DNA of 64,000 nucleotides from Streptomyces iconiensis (GTDB lineage: Bacteria; Actinomycetota; Actinomycetes; Streptomycetales; Streptomycetaceae): assembly GCF_028657195.3 (NCBI RefSeq), contig NZ_JANCPR020000026.1, positions 1 through 64,000 of the forward strand, written 5' to 3'. This document shows, piece after piece, positions 52,575 through 62,013 of this stretch. The notes under the pieces were generated by a model. It searched no databases and was not told where the DNA came from. It saw only the letters and a list, made by a program, of their open reading frames with translations. The position numbers and the translations under genes are program-made. How positions within the stretch are numbered: the stretch's first letter is position 1; each line of letters starts with the position of its first letter.

Positions 52575-53465
52575 TCAGGACGGGTCTGGCGCGGTGATCC
52601 GTACGGAGATCGCGCCGAGTTCCTGCACTTCGATCCGGACCGTGTCTCCCGGTGCCAAGTAGGGGCGGTGGCCGGACAGTTCCTGGATGCAGCCCGTGCC
52701 CACGGGGCCGCTGGCGAGGATGTCACCGGCTCGCAGCGTGGTGCCGCGCGACGCGTGCGCCAGCATCTCGCCGAACGACCAGTGGATCTCGTCCCAGCTG
52801 CCGCCGCCGTAGTGCTCGCCGTTGACGTACCCGTCCATCCGCAACGCATAGCCCCTGTCCGAGCGGTAGGGCTCCAGCTCGTCGGGGGTGACGAGGAACG
52901 GGCCGAGGCTGGTCGAGGCGTCCTTGCTCTTGGACGGGCCGTACACGAACTCCATCTCGCGCGCGGAGATGTCGCGTGCGCTCCAGTCGCAGTAGACCAG
53001 GTAGCCGGCGATGTGCTCCTCCGCCGTGCCGGGTTCGAGGTCCGAGCAGTCTCCGGCGACCACCGCGGCGACCTCGGCCTCGTAGTCCCACAACCGCGCG
53101 CCGGGTGCGATGGGGATCTGTTCGTGCGGTCCCTTGATCGCCGCAGGGTTGGAGAAGTGGAAGAGCGGATGCTCGTACCAGACCGGGCTGACCGTGCCGT
53201 CGCCGACGGCTGCCTTCCCCGCGTTGCTGACGTGGCGCTCGAACGCGGCGAAGTCCCGGACCGCCGGGGGCACGGGTACGGGCGCCAGCAGGTGGGCCGT
53301 AGCCAGCTCGACGATCTCGGTCGGCTCCCCGGCTGCGGCGGCCTCCAGCCCGCCTTCGGCACGCAGCAGCTCCAGCAGGCTCGTGCCCAGGGCGTGGATT
53401 TCCTTGCCGCGCACCACGCCGCAGCGTGCGGATCCGTCCCCGCAGCGGTAGCTGACCCACCTCAT
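52575..53465 (-). CDS. Fumarylacetoacetate hydrolase-family protein
   Basis: A 296-residue FAH-superfamily hydrolase. WDYEAEVAAVV provides the metal-binding Glu pair, CDWSARDISAREMEFVYG the next Asp/catalytic loop, and LRAGDILASGPVGTG the C-terminal active-site block. It cleaves C-C bonds of beta-diketo acids or isomerises ring-cleavage products. An epoxide hydrolase lies 169 bases upstream on the same strand, suggesting an aromatic/cyclic catabolic set. Confidence 0.93.
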   Translation of the reverse strand: MRWVSYRCGDGSARCGVVRGKEIHALGTSLLELLRAEGGLEAAAAGEPTEIVELATAHLLAPVPVPPAVRDFAAFERHVSNAGKAAVGDGTVSPVWYEHPLFHFSNPAAIKGPHEQIPIAPGARLWDYEAEVAAVVAGDCSDLEPGTAEEHIAGYLVYCDWSARDISAREMEFVYGPSKSKDASTSLGPFLVTPDELEPYRSDRGYALRMDGYVNGEHYGGGSWDEIHWSFGEMLAHASRGTTLRAGDILASGPVGTGCIQELSGHRPYLAPGDTVRIEVQELGAISVRITAPDPS

Positions 53466-53634
53466 CGGGCAAGCACCTCCCGGTCGCGGTCGGGGAGTTG
53501 CCGTACGCCGGCAGGGGAGGCGGCCTGGGGCCCCGGGGTGATGGCGACCTCCTGGCTCGCGTGACGCACGCGGGCGATACCGCGCCCGATACCGCGCCCG
53601 ATGGCGTCCGTACCTTCGGCGAGCACGACCGGCT

Positions 53635-54744
53635 TCATGCGGCCACCGCCCGCGCGAACTTGACGATCTCCTCGACGAACAGCTCCGGCTGCTCCAGAGC
53701 GGCGAAGTGGCCGCCCGCGGGGATGTCGTCGTTGAAGTAACGCAGGTCGTGGTAGGCGCGCTCGGCCCAGACGCGCGGCGTACGCGTCAGTTCGTCAGGG
53801 AAGACGCTGACACCGACGGGAAGGTCGAGCTCGGTCAGAGCGAGCGGCTCCCGGGCGTACTCCCAGTACAGGCGGGCGGAGGAAGCAGCGGTACCGGTGA
53901 ACCAGTACAGGGAGACATGGTCGAGGATCTCGTCGGGCGTGAGGGCGTCGGGCCGGGCCCAGTCGAGGAACTTCTCGTAGATCCACGCTGCCTGCCCGGC
54001 CGGGGAGTCGGTCAGTGCGTAGCCGATGGTCTGCGGCCGGGTGCGCTGCATGACGTGGTATCCGGAATGGACAGCGAAGAAGCGGCTGCCCTGTTCGAGC
54101 GCGGCCTTCTCCTCGGGGGTCGGGTCCTCGCCGACCGGCGGCGCGGCGAGGAACTCGGGGAAGTTGACGTGGATCGCGCGCAGGCCCGCCGGGCGCTGCG
54201 CCCCCATGCGGGTCGCGACGACACCGCCCCAGTCGCCGCCCTGGGCCAGGTAGGAGTCATAGCCGAGGCGCTGCATGAGTACCCCGTACGCGCCGGCGAT
54301 CCGGTCCGGGCCCCAGCCGGTGGAGGCGGGCTGGGCGGAGAAGCCGTAGCCGGGCATTGAGGGGATGACGAGGTGGAAGCCGTGGCCGGTGAGCGGGCCG
54401 ACGGTCTTGAGGAACTCCAGGAACGAGCCCGGCCACCCGTGCAGCAGCAACAGGGGAGTGGCGTCGGGGCGAGGCGAGCGCACGTGGGTGAAGTGGATGC
54501 CGAGACCGTCGATGGTGGTACGGAACTGGCCCAGCTCGTTGAGCTGCCGCTCAAGCTTGCGCCAGTCGTAGCCGGTGGCCCAGTGGTGCAACAGCTCCTC
54601 AAGGCGCTCCCGTTGCACCCCCTGGCTGCTGTCCGGCACGGTCTCCCGGCCGGCAAGGCGTCTCCGGCGGAGCCGGTCCTTCAGGTCCTCCAGGGCACTG
54701 TCAGGAATGTCGATGCGAAACGGTGTCACGTTGTTCGATGTCAC
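53635..54744 (-). CDS. Epoxide hydrolase with N-terminal EHN domain
   Basis: A 369-residue protein of the microsomal-type epoxide hydrolases. Residues about 5-105 form the EHN domain (PFRIDIPDSALEDLKDRLRR, DWRKLERQLNELGQF); LLLLHGWPGSFLEF is the oxyanion loop; LAQGGDWGG carries the nucleophilic Asp; GGHFAALEQPE the catalytic His. The GTG at 54744 was preferred to ATG 54804, which would overlap the operator. Divergent LysR upstream. Confidence 0.92.
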   Translation of the reverse strand: MTSNNVTPFRIDIPDSALEDLKDRLRRRRLAGRETVPDSSQGVQRERLEELLHHWATGYDWRKLERQLNELGQFRTTIDGLGIHFTHVRSPRPDATPLLLLHGWPGSFLEFLKTVGPLTGHGFHLVIPSMPGYGFSAQPASTGWGPDRIAGAYGVLMQRLGYDSYLAQGGDWGGVVATRMGAQRPAGLRAIHVNFPEFLAAPPVGEDPTPEEKAALEQGSRFFAVHSGYHVMQRTRPQTIGYALTDSPAGQAAWIYEKFLDWARPDALTPDEILDHVSLYWFTGTAASSARLYWEYAREPLALTELDLPVGVSVFPDELTRTPRVWAERAYHDLRYFNDDIPAGGHFAALEQPELFVEEIVKFARAVAA

Positions 54745-54786
54745 GATCCCTACGGTGTGGCCGTATGGGGTCAGCGGTCCAATGAT

Positions 54787-54817
54787 TGTTCCGGAACACG
54801 TCATACGAAGCGCGTAT
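54787..54817. promoter_or_regulatory. LysR-type operator pair
   Basis: ATACG-N5-CGTAT (54803-54817) has the T-N11-A form typical of LysR regulators. TGTTCCGGAACA (54787-54798) is a perfect 12-bp palindrome beside it. Both lie between the epoxide hydrolase and LysR starts. Confidence 0.7.
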
Positions 54818-54838
54818 AACGCCAGCTAGGGTGGGTTG

Positions 54839-55765
54839 GTGTCCGATCCTTTCCCCGCACCCGTCGACCTCGACCTGCGGCTGGTGCAGTGCTTCACGGT
54901 GGTCGCAGAGCATCAGCATTTCGGCCGTGCTGCCGAGGCGCTGCACACCACCCAGCCGTCGCTGAGCCGACAGATCCGCCGCCTCGAACAGCAAGTGGGC
55001 GTCCGCCTGCTTGACCGCACCACGCACGGCACCCGGCTCAGCGAGGCCGGTGAGACTTTCCTGCCCCGGGCCAAGGAGCTGCTGCACGCCGCGGTCGAGG
55101 CGATGGCCCGCGCCCGGGCCGCGGCCAGGCCCAGCAGCGTCACCATCGGCTACACCAAGGGCCTGGTCATCACTCCGGCCGTGCGTGCCCTGCGCGACCG
55201 CAGTCCCGACGCCGAAGTCCACACGCGCCTGCTCGCCTGGAACGACTCGCGCGGCGCGCTGCTGGAGCACCGCGTCGACGCGGTGGTCACGCGCCTGCCG
55301 TTCCCCACCGACCAGCTGAGCGTCACCGTCCTCTACGACGAGCCGCGCGTGCTGGTCGTGCCGACGGATCATCGTTTGGCCGGCAAGGAGTCGGTCACTC
55401 CCGACGACATCGCCGGCGAGCCGATCCCCCACGTACGCCAGTCCGACCCGTTGCTGAACGCCTACTGGCGGCTCGATCCCCGGCCCGACGGGCGGTCCGC
55501 GCCCGACGGCCCCCTGGTCGAAGCCCTTGAGGACAAACACGAACTCATCGCCGCCGGGCAGGCCGTGGCCATCGGGCCGCCCCTCGACTACGCGACCGGC
55601 CTGCATCCCAGCCTCACCACCGTCCCGTTGCGGGGGGTCGAACCCAGCCAGGTCGTGCTCGCCACCCGCACCGGCGACCGCAGCCGCCTGGTCACCGCCT
55701 TCCGCAAACACGCCGAAGCGCTGCTCACCGGAATCCACCAGGCCGGACCGACACGGAGAACGTGA
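54839..55765 (+). CDS. LysR-family transcriptional regulator
   Basis: A 308-residue LysR protein: LVQCFTVVAEHQHFGRAAEA, LHTTQPSLSRQIRRLEQQVG and LLDRTTHGTRLSEAGETFLP form the N-terminal HTH; residues about 95-300 the periplasmic-binding-like ligand domain. Such regulators activate divergent catabolic genes on ligand binding. GTG 54839 was chosen. Target is presumably the epoxide hydrolase and downstream FAH and SCO6745 genes. Confidence 0.94.
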   Translation: MSDPFPAPVDLDLRLVQCFTVVAEHQHFGRAAEALHTTQPSLSRQIRRLEQQVGVRLLDRTTHGTRLSEAGETFLPRAKELLHAAVEAMARARAAARPSSVTIGYTKGLVITPAVRALRDRSPDAEVHTRLLAWNDSRGALLEHRVDAVVTRLPFPTDQLSVTVLYDEPRVLVVPTDHRLAGKESVTPDDIAGEPIPHVRQSDPLLNAYWRLDPRPDGRSAPDGPLVEALEDKHELIAAGQAVAIGPPLDYATGLHPSLTTVPLRGVEPSQVVLATRTGDRSRLVTAFRKHAEALLTGIHQAGPTRRT

Positions 55766-56188
55766 TCCACGACGGCTCCGCCCGCGCATACGCGGCCCTT
55801 CCGTAGGCACGCCACGACCTCGGCCCCGCCGGTGACGCCCCGTCAGCAACCGCCGTCACCTGCCCGACGGTCCGCTGGACCCTGCCCGACATCCACGAAC
55901 GAGGTCTGGGTGGTACGGGTGTTCCTCTCGCCGACCGGGAGGTCTTCGCGGCGCTCGCCCACCGCTGGGCCATGCGGCCCGACCGCACGCCCCTGACGGA
56001 AGCCGGGTTCACGGCCCTCTCCACCGCTGCGGTGCCAAGCCGCCTTGGAGATTCCGTGAGTAGCATCCCTGGTCAAGGAGTGTGCTCCTCGTACGCACGG
56101 GGATGGGGGCGTGCATGCCCCACACCTCCGAATTCCGGACCGAGACGTATTTGCGTTAGAACGCACTTCAATTCCTAGGTTCGGACGC
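55766..56188. other. Intergenic, possible coding remnant
   Basis: A plus-strand stretch from about 55880 reads protein-like (WTLPDIHERGLGGTGVPLAD, AHRWAMRPDRTPLTEAGF) but lacks a start and a stop in context. Not accepted as a gene. Confidence 0.4.
56152..56165. promoter_or_regulatory. Palindrome upstream of aldo-keto reductase
   Basis: TGCGTT-AG-AACGCA, perfect 6-bp arms, 23 bases before the start codon; position suits a repressor site. Confidence 0.6.
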
Positions 56189-57199
56189 ATGCGATACATC
56201 AAACTCGGAACGACCGGGCTGGAAGTCTCCGCCATCACCCTCGGCTGCATGAGCTTCGGCGAGCCGGACCGGGGCGGCGAGCCCTGGTCGCTGGGCGCGG
56301 ACGCCAGCCGGGACATCATCAAGCAAGCCCTTGAGGACGGCGTCAACTTCCTCGACACGGCCAATGGGTACAGCGCCGGAAGCAGTGAGGAGATCGTCGG
56401 CCAGGCGGTCAAGGACTTCACCCGGCGCGAGGAGGTCGTTCTCTCCACCAAGGTCTGGATGCGGATGCGTCCTGGCCCGAACGGCGCCGGGCTGTCCCGC
56501 AAGGCGATCTTCGCCGAGCTCGACGCCTCCCTGAAGCGACTGGGGACCGACTACATCGACCTGTACCAGATCCACCGCTGGGACTACGACACCCCGATCG
56601 AGGAAACCCTTGAGGCGCTGCACGACGCGGTCAAGTCCGGGAAGGTCCGCTACATCGGAGCATCTTCCATGTACGCCTGGCAGTTCGCCAAGGCCCTGTA
56701 CCTGGCTGACCTGAACGGCTGGACCCGGTTCGTGTCGATGCAGGACCACTACAACCTCATCCACCGGGAAGCAGAGCGGGAGATGCTCCCACTCTGCGCC
56801 GACCAGGGCATCGGCGTGATCCCGTGGAGCCCGCTGGCGCGGGGCAGGTTGACGCGGGCCCGGGACACCGCCACGGCGCGTGCCGAGACCGACCCGGGCG
56901 GCAAGATCCTCTACCGCGACCAGGACCAGGCAGTGGCCGAGCGCGTCCACGAGATCGCGGGCAAGCGGGGTCTGTCCCCGGCCCAGGTCGCCCTGGCCTG
57001 GGTCATGCGCAACCCGGCGGTGACCTCGCCCATCGTCGGGGTCACCAAGCCGGCCCAGCTGGCCGACGCGGTCGCCGCGGTGGACGTCGAACTCGGCGAA
57101 GACGAGGCCGCCTACCTGGAGGAGCCCTACCAGCCGCACGAGGCCGCCTACTTGGAGGAGTCCTTCTACAAGCCGCAGCCTGTGGCGGGCTCCCGGTAG
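56189..57199 (+). CDS. Aldo/keto reductase
   Basis: A 336-residue AKR TIM barrel: VNFLDTANGYSAGSSEE (Asp and Tyr of the tetrad), VVLSTKVWM (Lys), LYQIHRWD (His), and IPWSPLARGRL. Subfamily similar to YajO/Tas proteins, NADPH-dependent. The C-terminus carries an in-frame near-duplication: EAAYLEEPYQPHEAAYLEES. ATG 56189 has only a weak ribosome-binding site. It stands alone. Confidence 0.94.
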   Translation: MRYIKLGTTGLEVSAITLGCMSFGEPDRGGEPWSLGADASRDIIKQALEDGVNFLDTANGYSAGSSEEIVGQAVKDFTRREEVVLSTKVWMRMRPGPNGAGLSRKAIFAELDASLKRLGTDYIDLYQIHRWDYDTPIEETLEALHDAVKSGKVRYIGASSMYAWQFAKALYLADLNGWTRFVSMQDHYNLIHREAEREMLPLCADQGIGVIPWSPLARGRLTRARDTATARAETDPGGKILYRDQDQAVAERVHEIAGKRGLSPAQVALAWVMRNPAVTSPIVGVTKPAQLADAVAAVDVELGEDEAAYLEEPYQPHEAAYLEESFYKPQPVAGSR

Positions 57200-57619
57200 T
57201 CCGGGCTACCGCCGGGCCTTCGACGAGTCCTCGGCCTCGGCCCCGGCCTTCACAGCTCTGTGGTCGGCCCGGCGGTGCGGGCTTCGGCGCTGCGCACCTC
57301 GGCGGCGAGGCCGAAGTCCGCATAGGCGTGGACCAGGGTGACGCAGTCGTCCAGGCATCGTTCGGGCCGGCACATCCGCAGCAGCAGCGAACCCGGCGAG
57401 GCTGTCCTTCCCTGTACGAGCCTTCCCTGTACGAGGCCGTGTTCAGGAATGTCGCCACGGGGCGCATGCAGGTCCCGAGCGGCAGGGGCGTAATCTGCGG
57501 CGGGCGAGTCGGATACCGCTGACGCGTCGTGGCCGTACGTCGACAGCCTCGGGCGGCACCCGCACTCTGAGGTGTCAGGTGCCCCAGGAACGACCAGGGA
57601 ACGACCAGGAGGTTGACCG
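57200..57619. other. Intergenic with 15-bp duplication and coding remnant
   Basis: CCTTCCCTGTACGAG occurs twice in tandem (57406-57435). Just 5' of it, the minus strand reads LLLRMCRPERCLDDCVTLVH and YADFGLAAEVRSAEARTAG to about 57250, resembling the tail of a real protein; no intact gene remains. Confidence 0.45.
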
Positions 57620-58264
57620 GTGATCGCTCTGACCGCGATGGGAGGGGTGGCCCTGGTCGAATTGGGCATGGTCCTGACCCCGGGGCCGAACATGATTCAC
57701 CTCGCCTCCCGCGCGATCGCCCAAGGCCGCAGGGCCGGCCTGGTCAGCCTCGGCGGGACCGCCGTCGGCTTCCTGTGCTATCTCCTGGCAGCGGCTGCCG
57801 GCCTGTCCGCGCTGTTCGCCGCCGTGCCGGTGGCGTTCACGGTGGTCAAGCTCGCCGGGGCCGCCTACCTGGCCTACCTCGCCTGGGGCATGCTCAAGCC
57901 GGGTGGTCGCTCGCCTTTCGCCCCGGGCCAGGATCTGCCCCCGGTCTCCGACGCGCGCCTGTTCTCCATGGGGCTGCTGACCAACCTGCTCAACCCCAAG
58001 ATCGCTCTGATGTACGCCGCGCTGCTGCCCCAGTTCCTGGACCCGCAGGCAGGCCCGGACTGGGCACAGCTGCTCCAGCTCGGTGGTGTGCAGATCGTCG
58101 TGGCGGTCACCGTGAACGGGCTGATCATGCTGGGCGCAGCACGGGTCTCGGGGTTTCTGGCCGCCCGGCCCCGTGTCATGGCCGCCCAGCGGTTCGCGGC
58201 GGGCGGCCTGCTCGGCGCCTTCGCGCTGCGCACCGCCCTCTCCCGTTCCCCTGTCTCCGCCTGA
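57620..58264 (+). CDS. LysE-family amino acid exporter
   Basis: A 214-residue membrane protein with six hydrophobic segments. LTPGPNMIHLASRAIAQGRR is the RhtB/LysE signature; LFSMGLLTNLLNPKIALMYA a second. The family exports amino acids or metabolites by proton exchange. A strong AGGAGG precedes GTG 57620. No regulator is adjacent. Confidence 0.93.
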   Translation: MIALTAMGGVALVELGMVLTPGPNMIHLASRAIAQGRRAGLVSLGGTAVGFLCYLLAAAAGLSALFAAVPVAFTVVKLAGAAYLAYLAWGMLKPGGRSPFAPGQDLPPVSDARLFSMGLLTNLLNPKIALMYAALLPQFLDPQAGPDWAQLLQLGGVQIVVAVTVNGLIMLGAARVSGFLAARPRVMAAQRFAAGGLLGAFALRTALSRSPVSA

Positions 58265-58783
58265 CCCTGGCCCCTGGCCCTTCCCCCCGGCCCTCCTGGT
58301 CCGCGTGCCCGACGGGTTGAGCGGCCCGACACGTCGAGCAGCCCGTCACGTTGGCGTGGTCAACTGGGCAGGCTCTCCGTCAGACCGCGTCTCTCTCGCG
58401 TCTCCGCACCGCTGATCACGCTCGTGTGAGGCCAGGCGCGGTGCAGGGGGACGGCGTTCGAGACCTCGTCCTCCTGTAGCCGTCCGGGTACCGGCGCCGT
58501 AGAAGTGACCGCGCCCGACTCCGGGCGGAATCGCCGCCCGGTGACGCCCACGTCCGCCCACGTCCGGTGACGCCCACGTCCGGGGAGGTCCGGCGACGTC
58601 CAGCGGTCCCGCGGCTTCTGGCCGCCGTCGTGCGGTGGGCGGCGGTGCGCTTGACCGTGCACGGGGCATGGAAGCTGCATCACGGTGCATCGGTACGCCC
58701 GTTCGGCAGTGCCGTCGTGCGGTGGGAATCGCAGGATTTTACGGTGAGAACCGACCCGGGGGGCGGCAAGGGAAGGCTCTTCG
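58265..58783. other. Intergenic with short direct repeat
   Basis: GGTGACGCCCACGTCCG occurs at 58540-58556 and 58566-58582. No supported gene in about 520 bases; the lodA promoter must lie in the 3' part. Confidence 0.5.
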
Positions 58784-60808
58784 ATGGACAGTCACATCGT
58801 GCAGGTGAAGATCCACCCTGCCATTGGTGTCGCCCGGGTGGGCAACAGCACCGAAGCGCCCTTCATCGGCCCGGAATCACCGGACCAGAAACCCGCGGCC
58901 CCTGGCTCTTACAAGGACAGTTCGGGGGCGGTCCGAAGGCAGGCCGCGCGTTTCCGGGTGTACGGATGCAACGCCGCAGGGAAGGTCGTACGGGAGCTGA
59001 AGCCGGGCGAAGCCGGTGTTTCCGAGATGCAGTGGACCGTGCACTTGGCCAACAAAAAGGCCGCCTGGTACCAGTTCCATGTGCCGCTCGACATCCCCGA
59101 GGGCAAGGTGCTCGCGGCCGGGCAATACGCTCGGCGGAACGCCGATGTCGTGGGCGCCGACCGGAAAAAGCTGGTCATCGACCCCGGAAGCCGGACCGTT
59201 CGCGGCTCGATGACCGAGACGAAGAAGTTCGATTCCGGCAAGGTCATGGGCAAAGCGGTGTATCTCGGCGAGATCTCCACCCACTCCGACGGGCGCCTGC
59301 TGGTGCTCGGTGGCAGGGGAAACTCCGCCTCCTACAAGAACAGACCGATCACCGGAGTCGCCAACAACGACACCTGGTACGACGACGTGTCCGACGGCCC
59401 TGTGACGGCGAAGGTGCGTATCGAAGGCAGGGACCTGGTCGCCGCACCGGCATGGGTCGTGGTGGGCCCTCCGGACTACGCCCCCGGTGTGAAGTCCATC
59501 CGTACCCTCTACGATCTGCTCTTCGATGTCTTTGTCGAGGCCGGTTCCCTGGCCCGCCCGCAGAAGATTTCGTTCACCGATCACATCGAGCCGATTCTGC
59601 GGCGGTTCTGCGATCTGCAGTGGGTCAACCGGGGTTTCGCGACGCAATTCGGCTGGAACGGGCCCCACTTCTTCCTCTCCCCGGCGATGCGGAAACGACT
59701 CGCCGATCCTTCCGACCGCAACCGCGAACTGCGCCGGCAGATGTACGTGGCCCTGCGCGACTACTCCCGCGACGGGATGTCTCCTGTGCCATGGCCGTGG
59801 CTCTATGGGGACGCCATGGCCAGCAAGCCCAAATCCGTGCGTCAGCACAGCACGCTGTCCCCGTTCCAGGACTGGATGCTGCGGCGCTGGGCTGACGGCG
59901 CGTTCCAGGCAGCGCCGCTACGGGAGCTCCGCCCCACAGTGGATGACGCGCCTGTCGCGGAACAGCCGGGGTTGCTGGACCGGGCGGCCCTGGAGAACTG
60001 TGCCGCCGAGGCGTTCCACCCCGGGTGCGAGGTCACCTGGCCGGTCAGGCATCCGACCATGTTCGCCGAACCCTTCCGCATCCGGCACCGCCCCTCCGGC
60101 GCTGCGGAGCCCGACTTCGGTCCGACTCTCACTCCACAGGAGGTGGTCGTCCAGAACGGGCCGCTGTATGCGCAAGGGCCCGGGGATCTCACGCGCTGGA
60201 TGGCCGCACCCTGGCAGGCCGACACCGCGAGCTGCCGCTCCGGCTACGAGGCCCTGGTGCCGGCCCTCGGGCCCCGCTACAGCCCGTACGTGCCGACCTT
60301 CTGGCCTGCCCATGTGCCCAACCACGTACTCAAGGTGGAGGACTTCGAGAAGGTGAACACGCCGCCCGCCGGCGGCGACGACAGCGCCAGGGAAGAGGCG
60401 TTCGAACGGCGAGCGGCCTGGCTGCGCGGCCTCGACGGCAACATGAACGAACAGCGCAGCCAGATGATCAAGGATTGGCCGAAGCTCGGGATCGTCGAGG
60501 TGCGCGACTACACCGTCGGCGACGGGAAGTTCCCCGACCGCATCCACGTGGAGTCACGCCCCGCATCGCCGTTCGACCAGGCGATGGACACGGCGAACCT
60601 CGTCAACTTGCAGGTTCTCGACGCGGGTGCGCCCGTGCTGGCCGCCGCGGCCGGCACCTGGCCCGCTGACGGACCCGCCCCCGAAACCGTCGAGGCCGAG
60701 CACGTGGCGCGGGCCGTCAGCGAGGCCGTGGAGGCGACCGGCTTCCGCGAGGAGGAGATCGCCGCCGGGTACCTGGAGAGGCTCGACCCCTTCCATGAAG
60801 CGCTGTGA
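58784..60808 (+). CDS. lodA: LodA/GoxA-like quinocofactor oxidase
   Basis: A 674-residue protein of the L-lysine epsilon-oxidase (LodA) family: N-terminal VKIHPAIGVARVGNSTEAPF, then ISTHSDGRLLVLGGRGNS, DDVSDGPVTAKVRIEGRDLV and WVVVGPPDYAPGVKSI. The C-terminal half has ALENCAAEAFHPGCE with Cys406 and MAAPWQADTASCRSGYEALV with Trp477, corresponding to the Cys and Trp that crosslink into cysteine tryptophylquinone in LodA. Length (674 versus about 690-730) fits. It would oxidatively deaminate an amino acid, making H2O2 and ammonia. No signal peptide; LodA relatives leave the cell by unconventional routes. The stop overlaps the lodB start. The symbol marks the family. Confidence 0.9.
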   Translation: MDSHIVQVKIHPAIGVARVGNSTEAPFIGPESPDQKPAAPGSYKDSSGAVRRQAARFRVYGCNAAGKVVRELKPGEAGVSEMQWTVHLANKKAAWYQFHVPLDIPEGKVLAAGQYARRNADVVGADRKKLVIDPGSRTVRGSMTETKKFDSGKVMGKAVYLGEISTHSDGRLLVLGGRGNSASYKNRPITGVANNDTWYDDVSDGPVTAKVRIEGRDLVAAPAWVVVGPPDYAPGVKSIRTLYDLLFDVFVEAGSLARPQKISFTDHIEPILRRFCDLQWVNRGFATQFGWNGPHFFLSPAMRKRLADPSDRNRELRRQMYVALRDYSRDGMSPVPWPWLYGDAMASKPKSVRQHSTLSPFQDWMLRRWADGAFQAAPLRELRPTVDDAPVAEQPGLLDRAALENCAAEAFHPGCEVTWPVRHPTMFAEPFRIRHRPSGAAEPDFGPTLTPQEVVVQNGPLYAQGPGDLTRWMAAPWQADTASCRSGYEALVPALGPRYSPYVPTFWPAHVPNHVLKVEDFEKVNTPPAGGDDSAREEAFERRAAWLRGLDGNMNEQRSQMIKDWPKLGIVEVRDYTVGDGKFPDRIHVESRPASPFDQAMDTANLVNLQVLDAGAPVLAAAAGTWPADGPAPETVEAEHVARAVSEAVEATGFREEEIAAGYLERLDPFHEAL

Positions 60809-62013
60809 GCCCCGCACCCGCCCCCGGCGCGGAGACCTGCGACGTCGTGGTGGCGGGCGGTGGCCCGGCCGGCTGCGCCGCCGCGCTCACGCTGGCCCGG
60901 GCCGGCCGTACGGTTCTGCTGGCCGACGCTGGTACCGGGCCGCCGAAGGCCGGCGAGACGCTCGTGCCCGCCGGGCGGGTGCTGCTCGGCGACCTCGGCG
61001 TCGCCGACCGCGTTCTCGGGTCCGGGCATCTGCCCTGCTACGGCAATCTTTCGGCGTGGGGCTCGGCCGAACTGCACGCCGTGGACTTCATCAACGATCC
61101 GCACGGCCATGGCTGGCACCTCGACCGGCGGCTGTTCGACCGGCGACTGCGCGATGCCGCCCGCGTGGCGGGGGCCGAGGTCGCGGAGGGCACGGCCGTA
61201 CGTGGAGCGGTGCGGCAGCCGGACCGCGGCTGGACTCTGGCGCTGCGCGGCGGCGCGGGCCCTGCCGGCGCCGGGGCCGGTGGCGAGCGTACGGTGCGGT
61301 GCCGCTGGGTGATCGACGCCACGGGCCGCGCCGCCGCGATCGCCGTCCGATGCGGGGCCCGGCGGCGGGTCCGGGACCGGCTCGCAGCCCTCCACGCGCC
61401 CCTGGAGGCGGATCCGGAGGACACCGACCGCTGTTCGCTCGTCGAGTCCGACGAGGACGGCTGGTGGTACACGGCGCCACAGCCCTCCGGTGGGCGCCTG
61501 GTCGCCTACTTCACCGACACCGACCTGCCCGCCGCCCCGTACACCGCGCGCTACTTCCGCCGACGGATACTGGGCACCCGGCACGTGTCACGGTGGGCCC
61601 GCCGGCACGGACCCGCGTCCACGCCACCTGCCGCGCCCCGCCGGGCAGCCGCACATACGGCGCACCTGGACCGGGTGTACGGAGACGGCTGGATCGCCGC
61701 AGGAGACGCGGCAGTCGCCTTCGACCCGCTCTCCTCCCAGGGCGTCCTCACCGCCCTCTACACCGGGATGAGCGCGGGCCGGGCCGTCGATGCCCGCCTG
61801 AGTCGCGGGCCTTACGGCGAGGACTCGGACCTCGCCGCCTACGCGCACAAGGTCCTGGCCGCCCGGACCGCGTACCTGCGCGGCCACCGCCTCCTTCACG
61901 CCCAGGAGGTGCGCTGGATCCACCGCCCCTTCTGGGCGCGGCGCCTGGTCGACCTCCCCCCGTTTCCAGGCCGGTCGGCAGGGCTGGTGGAACCACACCA
62001 GCTCAACAACTGA
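60805..62013 (+). CDS. lodB: LodB-like FAD-dependent cofactor-maturation protein
   Basis: A 402-residue flavoprotein resembling tryptophan halogenases/geranylgeranyl reductases: VVAGGGPAGCAAALTLARAG binds FAD, GHGWHLDRRLFDRRLRDAA is the family block after the second strand, and IAAGDAAVAFDPLSSQGVLT the second FAD motif. LodB is required for making the tryptophylquinone of LodA. GTG 60805 overlaps the lodA stop (GTGA), so the two are coupled. A poorly conserved Ala/Arg-rich segment lies at about residues 155-215. Confidence 0.9.
   Translation: MSPAPAPGAETCDVVVAGGGPAGCAAALTLARAGRTVLLADAGTGPPKAGETLVPAGRVLLGDLGVADRVLGSGHLPCYGNLSAWGSAELHAVDFINDPHGHGWHLDRRLFDRRLRDAARVAGAEVAEGTAVRGAVRQPDRGWTLALRGGAGPAGAGAGGERTVRCRWVIDATGRAAAIAVRCGARRRVRDRLAALHAPLEADPEDTDRCSLVESDEDGWWYTAPQPSGGRLVAYFTDTDLPAAPYTARYFRRRILGTRHVSRWARRHGPASTPPAAPRRAAAHTAHLDRVYGDGWIAAGDAAVAFDPLSSQGVLTALYTGMSAGRAVDARLSRGPYGEDSDLAAYAHKVLAARTAYLRGHRLLHAQEVRWIHRPFWARRLVDLPPFPGRSAGLVEPHQLNN

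Noticed and set aside
55880..56150. Protein-like plus-strand stretch before the aldo-keto reductase
   Set aside because: No start in a sensible place and no family recognised; left as intergenic.
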